Origin: a virus
Reading direction: 5' to 3' (one strand)
DNA: 64,000 nucleotides
Virus record (IMG/VR): IMGVR_UViG_3300025111_000052
Span: 62,001-126,000 of that record
Part shown: positions 40,613 through 49,761 of the stretch, piece by piece
Numbering within the stretch: position 1 is the first letter of the stretch
Layout of the letters: the number at the start of each line of letters is the position of its first letter
Made by a program: the position numbers and the translations under genes
The notes under the pieces: generated by a model
The model's database searches: none
What the model saw: only the letters and a program-made list of their open reading frames with translations
What the model was told of the DNA's origin: nothing

Positions 40613-41587
40613 ATGATTTATGATATTTTTGATTGTAAAGTTAGACCTGAAAAAGGGCGTCCCAGATCCAATATATATACAGGAACAGGATCAAATTTTG
40701 AAGTGCGCGCAGGTAAATGTGAAGACTTATTGCAAGCACTTCAAGACGATTCTATCCATGCTATAATCACAGACCCTCCATATGGGGTTAAAATGGATAC
40801 TTGGGACAACGATATGCCGTCTGTAGAAGTATGGAACTTATGCTATGATAAATTAAAACCAGGTGGCCACTTAGCTATTTTTTGTCAGCCGTCAATGCTC
40901 CCTATTTTATATGCTAGGATGAGTCAAACACAGTTTGAATTTAGAGATCAATTAATTTGGGCATTTGCAGGTACACATATTAAAGGTATAAAAACAGAAG
41001 ACGGTTCATATGGTAGTAAGATACGTAATGTCTATAACCCTATACTTATATATAGAAAAAAGCTTGTTGGGTCAGAATTAAATAATTGGTCCTTATACAG
41101 AACCAATCTACTTAATTTGGAGGATACTCGTCAAGTGTATAAAGGAGACCATTCTTCAATAGTCAGAAAATTTGAGGAAACTGGTAAGGGGCATATGCAA
41201 TCAGAGACTAAAAGTAATACATTTAGTAAATTAAATAGGACTGAATGGGTGCCTAATAGTAGGGGGGCACTACCAACCAATATACAGTATTGTCCTAGAG
41301 CGGCCAAAGAAGAGAAAACTGTAAACAATACTATAAACAACCCACATGTATCTGTTAAGCCCTTAGGTATTCTTTCGTGGCTTGTAAAACTTCTAACTAA
41401 CTCATCCAATCAACTGGTTGCTGATATCTATTGCGGTACTGGTAGTTTAGGGGTTGTTTGTAGAAAACTAAATAGGCCTTTTTTAGGTATTGAGATGGAT
41501 CTAGAAACTGTGGAGATAGCAAAGTATAGAATTAAACATACATTTGACTTAGATGATAAGTATTTTAATAATATAAAACCTATATAA
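40613..41587 (+). CDS. site-specific DNA methyltransferase (DPPY type)
   Basis: Beta-class amino-methyltransferase: catalytic ITDPPYGVKMD near residue 60 precedes the SAM motif VADIYCGTGSLGVV (about 270), the order of N6-adenine/N4-cytosine enzymes of this class. 324 aa. Likely protects phage DNA. Starts 6 bases after the kinase stop. Confidence 0.9.
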   Translation: MIYDIFDCKVRPEKGRPRSNIYTGTGSNFEVRAGKCEDLLQALQDDSIHAIITDPPYGVKMDTWDNDMPSVEVWNLCYDKLKPGGHLAIFCQPSMLPILYARMSQTQFEFRDQLIWAFAGTHIKGIKTEDGSYGSKIRNVYNPILIYRKKLVGSELNNWSLYRTNLLNLEDTRQVYKGDHSSIVRKFEETGKGHMQSETKSNTFSKLNRTEWVPNSRGALPTNIQYCPRAAKEEKTVNNTINNPHVSVKPLGILSWLVKLLTNSSNQLVADIYCGTGSLGVVCRKLNRPFLGIEMDLETVEIAKYRIKHTFDLDDKYFNNIKPI

Positions 41588-41595
41588 TGCAATGT

Positions 41596-41683
41596 CGCCT
41601 AGTAACACTGAAGTAATAAATTCGTTTCATGCTACCGGCTATACATTTTAATAACATTATGTATAGGATGTAATACTAGGGCT
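41596..41683 (+). other. non-coding stretch with nested inverted repeats
   Basis: The 167-base gap between two methyltransferase genes has no credible ORF. CCTAGTA (41598-41604) pairs with TACTAGG (41674-41680), and inside it TATACAT (41640-41646) pairs with ATGTATA (41659-41665). It may be a structured RNA or a regulatory leader of the Dam gene. Confidence 0.3.
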
Positions 41684-41763
41684 AATAGTGATAGAGATTG
41701 GCACACGGCTTGGTACAGAGCTATTTTAACTAATAAATACGGGTATAAATATAGGTGATTAGT

Positions 41764-42606
41764 ATGGCTAAGTCCCCATTAAGGTGGGCTGGCGGGAAAG
41801 GTAAGTTATTAAAAGATTTAACTAGCTATATGCCCACCGCTTATAATAGATACATAGAGAATTTTGCGGGAGGGGCGTCATTCTTTTTTCACTTACGTCC
41901 CAAAAACGCTATACTTATAGATTGCAACAGCGACCTAATAAATTTTTATAAGGTGCTTAAAAATAATACTCAGGAACTAATAGAAGCGTTGAAACAACAC
42001 GTAAATGATGAGGCTTATTATTACACAGTCAGAGATCAAAAAGGCATGGATCAGTACAGCGATGAAGTAGATATAGACAAAGCAGCAAGATTTCTATTTC
42101 TTAATAAAACATGTTTTAATGGTTTGTTTAGAGTAAACTCTAAGGGTCTTTTTAATGTCCCCTTTGGTTTTAGAAATAACCCGACCATAGATGATGTGTT
42201 TTTATTAGAAGAGTGTGCTGAGAGTCTTGCCGATACCCACATCGAACGTGCGCATTACAGCAAAATACTTGATTATGTCAAGAAAGATGACTTTGTATAT
42301 AGTGATCCTCCTTACGATATATTAGATGGTAATTCTTTTACAGGTTATAATAAAGATGATTTTAATCAAAAGGATCAACAGCTTGTAAAAAACTTGTGTG
42401 ATGAATTAAACAGACGTGGCGTAAAATGGATGCTGTCTAATGCAAATACCGCATTCATACAAGATTTATATAAAGAGTACGTTATTAATGTAATAGAAGT
42501 CCACAGGTATATTAATAGCGATGCTGCTGGAAGAGGTAAAGTAGAAGAAGTTATAGTAACCAACTACCCAATAAAAAAACTTACTGTGGATTTATTTGGA
42601 GGATAA
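41764..42606 (+). CDS. Dam-type adenine DNA methyltransferase
   Basis: Alpha-class (D12) N6-adenine methyltransferase: LRWAGGKGKLL (SAM site, residues 8-18), IENFAGGASFFF, and catalytic SDPPYDIL. 280 aa as usual for Dam, probably GATC-specific by family but specificity is not shown. ATG 41764 is chosen because AGGTGA lies 5 bases upstream; a GTG three codons earlier is within that site. Confidence 0.92.
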   Translation: MAKSPLRWAGGKGKLLKDLTSYMPTAYNRYIENFAGGASFFFHLRPKNAILIDCNSDLINFYKVLKNNTQELIEALKQHVNDEAYYYTVRDQKGMDQYSDEVDIDKAARFLFLNKTCFNGLFRVNSKGLFNVPFGFRNNPTIDDVFLLEECAESLADTHIERAHYSKILDYVKKDDFVYSDPPYDILDGNSFTGYNKDDFNQKDQQLVKNLCDELNRRGVKWMLSNANTAFIQDLYKEYVINVIEVHRYINSDAAGRGKVEEVIVTNYPIKKLTVDLFGG

Positions 42607-43091
42607 TGATGTATCAATGGAGTAAACAATTAGAGGTTGGGAATAAGGGTGAACAGCTTATTAAAGATACGTACCCAAATGATTTCGATTGGTTTGTTAA
42701 AAGTCGTGCTTCAGACTTGGTATATATAAAAAATAGTACCCCTACCGAAGTTAAAACAGATACATATAGTATAAATAAAACGCCTAATTTTTTTATAGAA
42801 CGTTATAGTAAAAAACATAATCTATCTCCTGGGGGACCTTGGCAGGCATGGGAAAAGGGAAGTAGGCTATTTATATATTTTTTTATTAACGATAATAAAC
42901 TATTTGTTTTTAAAAATTTACAAGCACTCATAGTACTTGTAGAAGACTACACCAAAGAAAGGAATATCCCACTAATAGAGGTGCCTAATAACAACTATAT
43001 AACATTAGGATATAAAATACCAAGAAAGATTTTGAGTAATTTATATGAAGAGGTAACCTTAGGGGAGCCAATAAAAAGCTTGGAGGTTTAA
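42606..43091 (+). CDS. putative PD-(D/E)XK nuclease, 161 aa
   Basis: GNKGEQLIKDTY followed by SDLVYIKNSTPTEVKTD gives a helix-E, D and (E)xK arrangement typical of PD-(D/E)XK endonucleases. It overlaps the last base of the Dam gene, so methylase and nuclease are co-translated; this could be a restriction-modification pair or a resolvase. TTGGAGG upstream. Confidence 0.65.
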   Translation: MMYQWSKQLEVGNKGEQLIKDTYPNDFDWFVKSRASDLVYIKNSTPTEVKTDTYSINKTPNFFIERYSKKHNLSPGGPWQAWEKGSRLFIYFFINDNKLFVFKNLQALIVLVEDYTKERNIPLIEVPNNNYITLGYKIPRKILSNLYEEVTLGEPIKSLEV

Positions 43092-43093
43092 TT

Positions 43094-43480
43094 ATGTGCT
43101 TATTTTGTAATCAAGAATTTTTTGAAAAGCAGGGCGTGTTGGAATTAATAACTGCTTACGCTGTGGATGACTCGTATGCTGTAACAAAGGGGCACAAACT
43201 AATCATACCTTTTGTGCATAAAAAAACTTATTGGGATTTAAGTCGTGAGGAGTTGGATGATATATACAGCATTTGTACTATATTAAAAGAAGAAATGGTA
43301 AGAGAAGATCCCACTATAACTGGTTTTAATGTTGGCTGGAATTGCGGTGAGTCTGCTGGACAGACGATAATGCATGCGCATTGTCACCTAATTCCAAGAC
43401 GTGACGGGGATGTAGAAGATCCTATCGGCGGGGTTAGGAATGTAATACCAGGTAAAGGTAATTATAAAAAACAACTTTAA
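43094..43480 (+). CDS. HIT-family nucleotide hydrolase
   Basis: Histidine triad protein: IMHAHCHLIPRR gives the HxHxH active site, and the N-terminal CLFC pair resembles zinc-binding HinT-type members. 128 aa. Hydrolyses nucleoside phosphoramidates or AMP-linked compounds by family. TTGGAGG upstream, 2 bases after the nuclease gene. Confidence 0.9.
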   Translation: MCLFCNQEFFEKQGVLELITAYAVDDSYAVTKGHKLIIPFVHKKTYWDLSREELDDIYSICTILKEEMVREDPTITGFNVGWNCGESAGQTIMHAHCHLIPRRDGDVEDPIGGVRNVIPGKGNYKKQL

Positions 43481-43490
43481 GGAGATAAAA

Positions 43491-43781
43491 ATGACTACTA
43501 TTAATAGGATGGACATAAAAGAATTTAGAGAATTTGGCTTTTTACAGGAAGCCAATAGATTATTTTTTCATCCTTTGGGTTTGGCCTTGGAGATTATGAT
43601 TGATGATGAAACAGGTGAAGAATGCTTAGGAGGTATTTGGGATTACCGAGATGACCCTGAGGGTATGGCCTTTGGAGACGGTACGATACAACAAAATAAA
43701 ATTGATAATGTAGAAAAACTACGTTTATCTAAGGTAGCTTCCAGAAAACAACTTTTTGGTAATGATATTCAAGGAGTTTAA
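43491..43781 (+). CDS. hypothetical protein, 96 aa
   Basis: Unrecognised; the pattern (LGLALEI...GGIWDYRDDPEGMAFG) resembles small conserved phage proteins without assigned function. AAGGAG upstream. Confidence 0.65.
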   Translation: MTTINRMDIKEFREFGFLQEANRLFFHPLGLALEIMIDDETGEECLGGIWDYRDDPEGMAFGDGTIQQNKIDNVEKLRLSKVASRKQLFGNDIQGV

Positions 43782-43783
43782 TA

Positions 43784-44530
43784 ATGAACGACGAGAGTAG
43801 TAATAATACAGCTATCTCAACACAAGAAATAGAATTAGCTGAATTACTTGATTCTTCTTACCCTTTGGCTAAATGGTTTAAATCTAAGTGCCCTGGCACA
43901 TTTAAACATAGCCAATCAGTGGCTTCTATGGCAGAAGCGGTAAGTGCGGAATTAGGACTTGATATTCAATTTATGAAGGTGTGTGCTGTTTATCATGATA
44001 TTGGTAAATGTGTTAATCCAAACATGTTTTCAGAAAACCAATTAGACAATGAAAATCCACATGATAGTTTAGACTCATGGATAAGTACTCAGATTATAAC
44101 AAGGCATGTTGCTGACTCAGTAAATATACTGCTTGGTGACCATAAATTTCCAAGAAGTGTTATAGAAGTTATAAGTCAACATCATGGTAACGATATAGCT
44201 ATTTATTTTTATTCAAGGGCAGGTAAAGATGCTGATCCAGATTCTTTTAGATATCCTTGCAGTAAACCTAAGTCAATAGAGGCTGCTGTGTTACTTATAT
44301 GTGATAGAGTAGAGGCCACTAGTAGGTCCCTAGTTCAATCTGGTAATTTTGATCCTGCCGCCGTATTAGAACAAACCATAAATGGTTTGCTTGATAACGG
44401 ACAGTTTGATGATGTAAACACCAAACTAGGTAACTTAAAGAAAATAAGGGCCGCTCTGGCCAAAGAACTTGAAGGTGTTTATCAAAAGCGTGTGGATTAC
44501 GCCTCAGCCATAGAGGAGATTAAAGACTAA
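43784..44530 (+). CDS. HD-domain phosphohydrolase resembling the PgpH c-di-AMP phosphodiesterase domain
   Basis: 248 aa, soluble. Metal and active-site residues in order: H42 (FKHSQSV), H71-D72 (YHDIGK), NPHD at 91-94, H108 (ITRHV), H133-H134 (SQHHG), D174 (CDRVEA). Spacing and accompanying motifs (ENQ..NPHD, SFRYP, AAVLL) match the cytoplasmic HD domain of 7TMR-HD proteins such as PgpH, which hydrolyse cyclic di-AMP. Here the seven-helix membrane part is missing. Substrate could be c-di-AMP or another cyclic (oligo)nucleotide. Confidence 0.82.
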   Translation: MNDESSNNTAISTQEIELAELLDSSYPLAKWFKSKCPGTFKHSQSVASMAEAVSAELGLDIQFMKVCAVYHDIGKCVNPNMFSENQLDNENPHDSLDSWISTQIITRHVADSVNILLGDHKFPRSVIEVISQHHGNDIAIYFYSRAGKDADPDSFRYPCSKPKSIEAAVLLICDRVEATSRSLVQSGNFDPAAVLEQTINGLLDNGQFDDVNTKLGNLKKIRAALAKELEGVYQKRVDYASAIEEIKD

Positions 44531-44531
44531 T

Positions 44532-44930
44532 ATGCCAGATTTAGCAACAATTATTGTTTGTGTGTTTGTAATTATAGTAAGCTTAAAAAATTTTTTAGAC
44601 GCCAAAAAAGAAGTAAAAGATTGGCGTAATAAATACGACATCCTATTGGGACAAAAGAAAAGTTCTGAGGTGCGTCTAGGCAAAATAGGAGAAAACTTAG
44701 CCCCTTTTACTGATGCTTGGCCATATGCCCCTGAAGATTTTATTTTTATTGGGAGGGAGATAGATGGTATACTTATTAACGATAATGAAATTGTTTTTAT
44801 TGAAATCAAAACAGGTAAATCTAAGCTAAGTAAGTCACAAAAAAATGTAAGGGACTTAGTAAAAGCAGGCAAGGTTTATTTTGAAACATTTAGAGTAGAC
44901 GATACCGGCTGTGTGCTCACAAGAGTTTAG
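44532..44930 (+). CDS. Holliday-junction-resolvase-related nuclease with N-terminal membrane helix
   Basis: 132 aa. An N-terminal hydrophobic helix (LATIIVCVFVIIVSL) precedes a domain with EVRLGKIGENLAPF, FIFIGREIDGIL and IVFIEIKTGKSKLS; the D...ExK pair is the nuclease core of the resolvase-related family. The same layout, membrane helix plus nuclease core, is known in small bacterial homologues. Last gene of this operon. Confidence 0.8.
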   Translation: MPDLATIIVCVFVIIVSLKNFLDAKKEVKDWRNKYDILLGQKKSSEVRLGKIGENLAPFTDAWPYAPEDFIFIGREIDGILINDNEIVFIEIKTGKSKLSKSQKNVRDLVKAGKVYFETFRVDDTGCVLTRV

Positions 44931-44933
44931 CAT

Positions 44934-44976
44934 AAACCCTGCTTAATTTAATTATTAAGTGGGGTTTTTTATTGCA
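44934..44976 (+). terminator. intrinsic terminator
   Basis: AAACCCTGCTTAAT pairs with ATTAAGTGGGGTTT (two weak pairs inside) and is followed by a T run. It ends the rightward 37-45 kb transcript before the tail region. Confidence 0.85.
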
Positions 44977-44988
44977 TTAGTAATTAAG

Positions 44989-45010
44989 TAACCTATCTAT
45001 ATATAGAGTA
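44989..45010 (+). promoter_or_regulatory. possible late-type promoter motif, second copy
   Basis: TAACCTATCTATATATAGA matches the motif at 11548-11571. The rest of the 45011-45153 leader has an inverted repeat around 45025-45055 and a hairpin GACAT/ATGTC (45061-45079). Confidence 0.4.
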
Positions 45011-45153
45011 ATAAAGTTAAGTCTAATATTCCTACTAATATTAGGTTTATCTTTATTTATCGACATCCGGGCACGATGTCATGGAGTTAATGTTTTTCTA
45101 GTTACAAGTTTTTAGTTTTTTAACGCGTTAATAATTTAATAAGGAGATTAATA

Positions 45154-47145
45154 ATGTCACGCAGCCTAATGGAACAGTTTGACAAAATTAGAGGTACTCG
45201 TACATTTTATGATGCAATGCTTCAGCAGTACGCTGAGCAGTGTGGTCGTGATTATGCTACAGCCACCTTTACAGTTACATCAGGTTCGCCTACAATTGCG
45301 GATGTATCTTCTTTTACAGGAAATGAGGTAGGTAACTACTTGGTTATTGACTCCGGCGATGCGGCCGGTGTTTATGAGATTACTGCGGTATCTGGTACCA
45401 ACGCCACAGTAAGCCCAACCCCAAGTGCTACGGTAGCCAGTGTTTCCGGTAGAAGACACAATCATGAAAATTTAGAGGATGACTTGAACTATCTTCGTAG
45501 AATGATGAATTTGGTTGTTGGCGAAGATAATTGGAATGACACTCCTAACACAGACCTTCGGAATATGGCTTTTTTAATTCCCAAGAGGCCTAATTATGTT
45601 GGAGAAACCTCACAGTATGCTATAAGACCAGGTACAGCTACTTTTACCATAGATGATATAGATCAAACGGCAAAAGTTAGTAGTGGTGCACCTAGTGAAG
45701 AGTATACTGATAATACGGCCACAGTAACAGCTGGAACTACAGTAAGATTTACTGACGATAATACCATGGTTATTAGTATAGCAGGGGGTTTTTACCCAGC
45801 AGATACTGGTACCCTTCAAGTAGTTAAAGACGGCACTATTGTTGGTACATTGGATCTAGCTGCAGCTTTTGCGGCCGATGGTTGTGTTTTAGAAGAAACC
45901 GAAGCAGATGTGGGATCGAATCCTAATCACACAGCTACAAATGTCGGTACAAATATAATTAACCTTACAAACAGACGTTGTATGAACACTACTGTTGATG
46001 GCTACGCTGGTTTTTGGCCTCCCTATCAAATAGCCAGTATGAGTGCGACACTCACACTAGCCGTTGGTTATGTAGGACAAATAGTAATTCAACACACCGT
46101 CGGCGGGTCGGCTTCTTATACTTATGCCAGTTTTTGGGTTGATACTACTGACCAGGGCATAGCTGCCCCGGCACCAACAGTAACAGAAAATACACCATCA
46201 AATAAGTATTTAAGTGGTGTACCCTATTACAATACCGGATCAACATTTAATATCAGTGTTACAGATACTGAGGATTTATTTGATAGAGGATATGTTTCAA
46301 GTCCTCTTAGACTTAATCTTAGTGAATTTAATGCGGCAAACCAGACACCCACACTTACCAATTTGGGTTTAACGGAGCCTTTGGCTATAACGGATACAAT
46401 AGGTACTTATAACTCTTCAATAACGGTAGGAGCAGGTAATTTTAGAGATTTAGATGCACGTGCTACCGCCACCTATTGGAATGTATTTGCTAGTGCCACA
46501 TCAGCTAGTTCTGCTGCTGGCACATTTAGAGTAGATACTTACGGAGTTACAAGTACAAACACTATCGAGTATTTTGATGATGAAGACAAACGTTATGTTG
46601 GTACAGAAGATTTTACTGACATCACTTTGGGCGATACTCCATCAACAGACAGTGCTTGGGTAGAAGCCACAGATAGAAGTGCCGGTGGACATTTAGAGAC
46701 TTATAATGGTACATTAGACTATCCATCCATTAACCATTCTCTATTCTTGCCAGCCGGACCTAACTACTCTGCGGTATCTGGTGATTGTTATTATTACAGA
46801 ATTTTTATTGCTACTGGTGCTTTCAATCAAGGCACAATTACATTCTCTGGTTGGTCTAACGCATTGACTACAATCCAGGGAGCTGATGTAGAAGTTCATC
46901 TGCGTCTACCCAATTGTTCTGACTATGGTAATGGAAATACTGCAGTTTGGCAGGATTTAGCTGTTGATCAGCAGACATACGCCGGCAATGGTTGTTTAGG
47001 TGCAGGTTCTTCTGGAAGTACTGTGGCCTTTAGCTTTGGTACCACGAGTTCTTCCAGTTTTGGTAATAGGATCGTTATGCGTATTAAATTTGCTAATGGT
47101 AATCCTACGGCATTGACTCAGATTACTTTTAATCCTACATTATAA
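45154..47145 (+). CDS. probable tail or adhesin structural protein, 663 aa
   Basis: Large beta-rich protein: after a helical N-terminus (MSRSLMEQFDKIRGTRTF) it is Thr/Ser/Gly-rich with repeated small beta domains, lacking catalytic motifs. Two bases of codon and composition style match the following virion genes. Position at the head of the tail-fibre cluster and the leader motif suggest a late structural gene. Not matched to a named family. Confidence 0.75.
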   Translation: MSRSLMEQFDKIRGTRTFYDAMLQQYAEQCGRDYATATFTVTSGSPTIADVSSFTGNEVGNYLVIDSGDAAGVYEITAVSGTNATVSPTPSATVASVSGRRHNHENLEDDLNYLRRMMNLVVGEDNWNDTPNTDLRNMAFLIPKRPNYVGETSQYAIRPGTATFTIDDIDQTAKVSSGAPSEEYTDNTATVTAGTTVRFTDDNTMVISIAGGFYPADTGTLQVVKDGTIVGTLDLAAAFAADGCVLEETEADVGSNPNHTATNVGTNIINLTNRRCMNTTVDGYAGFWPPYQIASMSATLTLAVGYVGQIVIQHTVGGSASYTYASFWVDTTDQGIAAPAPTVTENTPSNKYLSGVPYYNTGSTFNISVTDTEDLFDRGYVSSPLRLNLSEFNAANQTPTLTNLGLTEPLAITDTIGTYNSSITVGAGNFRDLDARATATYWNVFASATSASSAAGTFRVDTYGVTSTNTIEYFDDEDKRYVGTEDFTDITLGDTPSTDSAWVEATDRSAGGHLETYNGTLDYPSINHSLFLPAGPNYSAVSGDCYYYRIFIATGAFNQGTITFSGWSNALTTIQGADVEVHLRLPNCSDYGNGNTAVWQDLAVDQQTYAGNGCLGAGSSGSTVAFSFGTTSSSSFGNRIVMRIKFANGNPTALTQITFNPTL

Positions 47146-47157
47146 AGGAGATTAATT

Positions 47158-48420
47158 ATGGCTTTTTCAGATACTTATAGAGAAAGTATTCAAAGCAAGC
47201 ATCTGAGTAATGTAGGGTTCACGTCAACCGCCAAAGGTGCGTCTAACGAATCATTTGCTTTAAAGAACCCTCATCAGATACTCGCTAATCAAATTCCAGC
47301 CATAGATGTGGTTGCTACTTACGGTCCGTTGGTAGCTAGCGGCATCACAGCTGGTTTAGTTGAAAAACACACAATAAAACTTACAGCAGATCCTACTGTA
47401 AATGGTAATAAGGCTTGGATAGGTTACGAAAGTGACTGTATTGAAACAGGCCATTCAGCAAGAGGCGCTATCCGTATAGATATGTGGATGCGTTACGCGG
47501 AAACTCAGTACAAACTTCGCGTGTTTGCTGATAATGGTGCTGGTACAGCTCCTAATTATGCCTCTGAAATTTTAGCATCAGAGACTGCTTTTAACTGGGA
47601 GTACGATGCGTCAGCTGGTACAGTTTACTTTGATGCTGATCCAACTGGTTTAGGTTACACAGGCCCTCTTTGGGGCGAGATTTATAAATACACAGGTGAA
47701 TTTTTATCGGATAAGATTGACACCACGGTTTCTGGTGGTGGTAAATCTTTTCTATACATGACTGATGGCGTCAATACCGCTGAAGCATCAAGCTCTGGGG
47801 ATACATTAACTTTCCAAGCATCTGGTGGTCTTAACGTTACAGTTGATAGTGTCGGTAAAATAGTTACAATCAGTGGTGCTGCAAATATTCAGCACGCTAG
47901 TGCTGATATGGTTTATAATGGTGGTGTGTGGGAGTATGATGGTAACTTTACTACTGTACCCGCCGATCTTGAAGTGTACTACAATGGTGTCAAATTTAAA
48001 AACTCGGCAGACTATTACACAGCTGCTGTGGCCGCGGGCGTACTACAAGTTACACCTGCTTTTGATACATACACAGATGATTGGGTCAATATAGAATGGA
48101 ATTCATCTTATGCCGCATCTGGCGGTCTTAAAGTTTGGGTTGAAAAACTAGCTAACTATACGGCTTTACCTTATGATAGAATAGTGGTAAATACCCAAGC
48201 AGTTTCTGCCTATACCATTTCATTGCCACCAAACCCAGTGTTTGGTGTACCTGTATCTATTTTTGATGGAGGCGGTAATTGTGGTACAGTAAATGTAACA
48301 ATTAGCAGGAATGGTAAATTAATTATGGGGCTTGATCAGGATTTAATAATAGATGTAGATGATGCTTCGTTTGAGTTAATTTACTATAATGATACTTACG
48401 GTTGGAGAATTATAGAGTAA
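47158..48420 (+). CDS. probable tail fibre or appendage protein, 420 aa
   Basis: Beta-rich late protein with a C-terminal segment (VVNTQAVSAYTISLPPNP, ...GNCGTVNVTISRNGKLI) typical of phage tail appendage tips. AAGGAG upstream. Followed by a terminator. Confidence 0.75.
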   Translation: MAFSDTYRESIQSKHLSNVGFTSTAKGASNESFALKNPHQILANQIPAIDVVATYGPLVASGITAGLVEKHTIKLTADPTVNGNKAWIGYESDCIETGHSARGAIRIDMWMRYAETQYKLRVFADNGAGTAPNYASEILASETAFNWEYDASAGTVYFDADPTGLGYTGPLWGEIYKYTGEFLSDKIDTTVSGGGKSFLYMTDGVNTAEASSSGDTLTFQASGGLNVTVDSVGKIVTISGAANIQHASADMVYNGGVWEYDGNFTTVPADLEVYYNGVKFKNSADYYTAAVAAGVLQVTPAFDTYTDDWVNIEWNSSYAASGGLKVWVEKLANYTALPYDRIVVNTQAVSAYTISLPPNPVFGVPVSIFDGGGNCGTVNVTISRNGKLIMGLDQDLIIDVDDASFELIYYNDTYGWRIIE

Positions 48421-48441
48421 TACATGATTGAATAAGCGATG

Positions 48442-48474
48442 AATAAGGGCAACATTTTGTTGCCCTTATTTTCT
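48442..48474 (+). terminator. intrinsic terminator
   Basis: AATAAGGGCAACA-TTT-TGTTGCCCTTATT, 13 perfect pairs, then TTCT. Ends the 45-48 kb structural transcript. Confidence 0.9.
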
Positions 48475-48509
48475 ATTTTAGTTCAAATGTATTTAAGGAG
48501 ATATAACTA

Positions 48510-48530
48510 ATGCTTGGCTATTCATCATGA
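48510..48530 (+). CDS. 6-codon upstream ORF (MLGYSS)
   Basis: ATG 48510 lies 9 bases after AAGGAG, the only strong ribosome site before the aminopeptidase gene. It ends TGA at 48528-48530, overlapping the aminopeptidase ATG at 48527 (ATGA). It may serve as a translated leader coupling into the main gene. Confidence 0.45.
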   Translation: MLGYSS

Positions 48531-49279
48531 TGATATTAAAAACACCCTCACAGATAGAAAAAATAAAAACCAGCTGTAAAATAGTAGCTACTTTTCTTAG
48601 TAATTTGAAAGTTTTAGCCGTTCCTGGTGTAACTACTCAATATTTAGAACAAGTAGCCAATGAGTTAGCTGTATCCCATAAAGCCATAGCAGGCTTTAAA
48701 AATTATAAAGGTTACCCGTATGCGATATGTGCTTCCATTAATAATCAAGTAGTACATGGTTTTCCTTCTAATACTACATTACGTGATGGTGATGTACTTA
48801 GTATAGATTTTGGTATATGTAAAGATTATTTTTATGGTGACGCCGCTATTACACTGCCAATAGGAAATGTAACGAAGCAAAATCAACAGCTAATAGATAC
48901 AACCAAAGAATGTTTATATAAAGGTATTGAAAAAGCTGTCAGCGGTAATCGTATAGGGGATATATCAAATGCCATACAAACACACGCCGAAAGCAATGGT
49001 TATTCAGTTGTACGCGAATTTGTTGGTCATGCTGTGGGCAAAGATTTGCATGAAAGACCTCAAATACCAAACTATGGTAAAAAAAATAAGGGTGCTATAT
49101 TAAAAGCAGGTATGGTATTAGCCATAGAGCCCATGCTTATAGAAGGCCCTGATTGTAGGGTGTTTAGAGAAGCCAATGGTTGGACAATATCTACCGCTTC
49201 AGGAAAATACTCTGCTCACTTTGAGCATACGATTGAGGTAACAAGAGATAAACCTAATATCCTAAGTATAGTACAATAA
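48527..49279 (+). CDS. map: methionine aminopeptidase, type I
   Basis: Removes the initiator Met from new proteins. The metal-binding residues are in DGDVLSIDFGI (two Asp), VGHAVGKDLHERP (His), IEPML (Glu) and the C-terminal AHFEHTIEV (Glu). 250 aa, normal for type I. Start overlaps a 6-codon upstream ORF. Located among late genes, it may mature abundant virion proteins. Confidence 0.93.
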   Translation: MMILKTPSQIEKIKTSCKIVATFLSNLKVLAVPGVTTQYLEQVANELAVSHKAIAGFKNYKGYPYAICASINNQVVHGFPSNTTLRDGDVLSIDFGICKDYFYGDAAITLPIGNVTKQNQQLIDTTKECLYKGIEKAVSGNRIGDISNAIQTHAESNGYSVVREFVGHAVGKDLHERPQIPNYGKKNKGAILKAGMVLAIEPMLIEGPDCRVFREANGWTISTASGKYSAHFEHTIEVTRDKPNILSIVQ

Positions 49280-49290
49280 GGAGGATGTAA

Positions 49291-49761
49291 ATGTCAAATT
49301 ATTCTGATTACGTAAGTACAGGTGGTGGAGCTGGTGGAGAAATATCTGTATCAGACATTACCACTGATGCCGCTTATTATCCAATGTTTACGAGCACAAT
49401 ATCCGGTACTATGAGTGCCGCAGGGGTGTCTTCAAATAAATTATCTTATAATCCTTACACAGGTAATTTTATTTCCGTAGGTTTTGTAACATCTTCCGAT
49501 GAAAGACTAAAAACAAACATACAGCCAATATATGGTGCTTTAGATATGTTAAATAATTTAGAAGGCTGTTCATTTGATTGGATCTCTACCGGTAAAAAAT
49601 CTTATGGTTTTATAGCACAAGAGGTGGAGATTACAATGCCCGAGCTTGTGGTTACCGATAAACATAACATGAAAGCTGTCAACTATATTGCTACAATAGG
49701 TATATTGGTAGAGGCCATAAAAGAGCTTAGAGAGAGGCTAGAAATATTGGAGGATAAATAA
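49291..49761 (+). CDS. S74 intramolecular-chaperone domain protein
   Basis: 156 aa. C-terminal S74 (ICA) domain: TSSDERLKTNIQP, SFDWI, YGFIAQEVE, NYIATIGILVEAIKEL. It trimerises tail fibres and can self-cleave at the Ser of the SSD(E) site. The N-terminus is a short Gly-rich linker, so this may be the tip or the chaperone for fibre proteins encoded next to it. Confidence 0.88.
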   Translation: MSNYSDYVSTGGGAGGEISVSDITTDAAYYPMFTSTISGTMSAAGVSSNKLSYNPYTGNFISVGFVTSSDERLKTNIQPIYGALDMLNNLEGCSFDWISTGKKSYGFIAQEVEITMPELVVTDKHNMKAVNYIATIGILVEAIKELRERLEILEDK

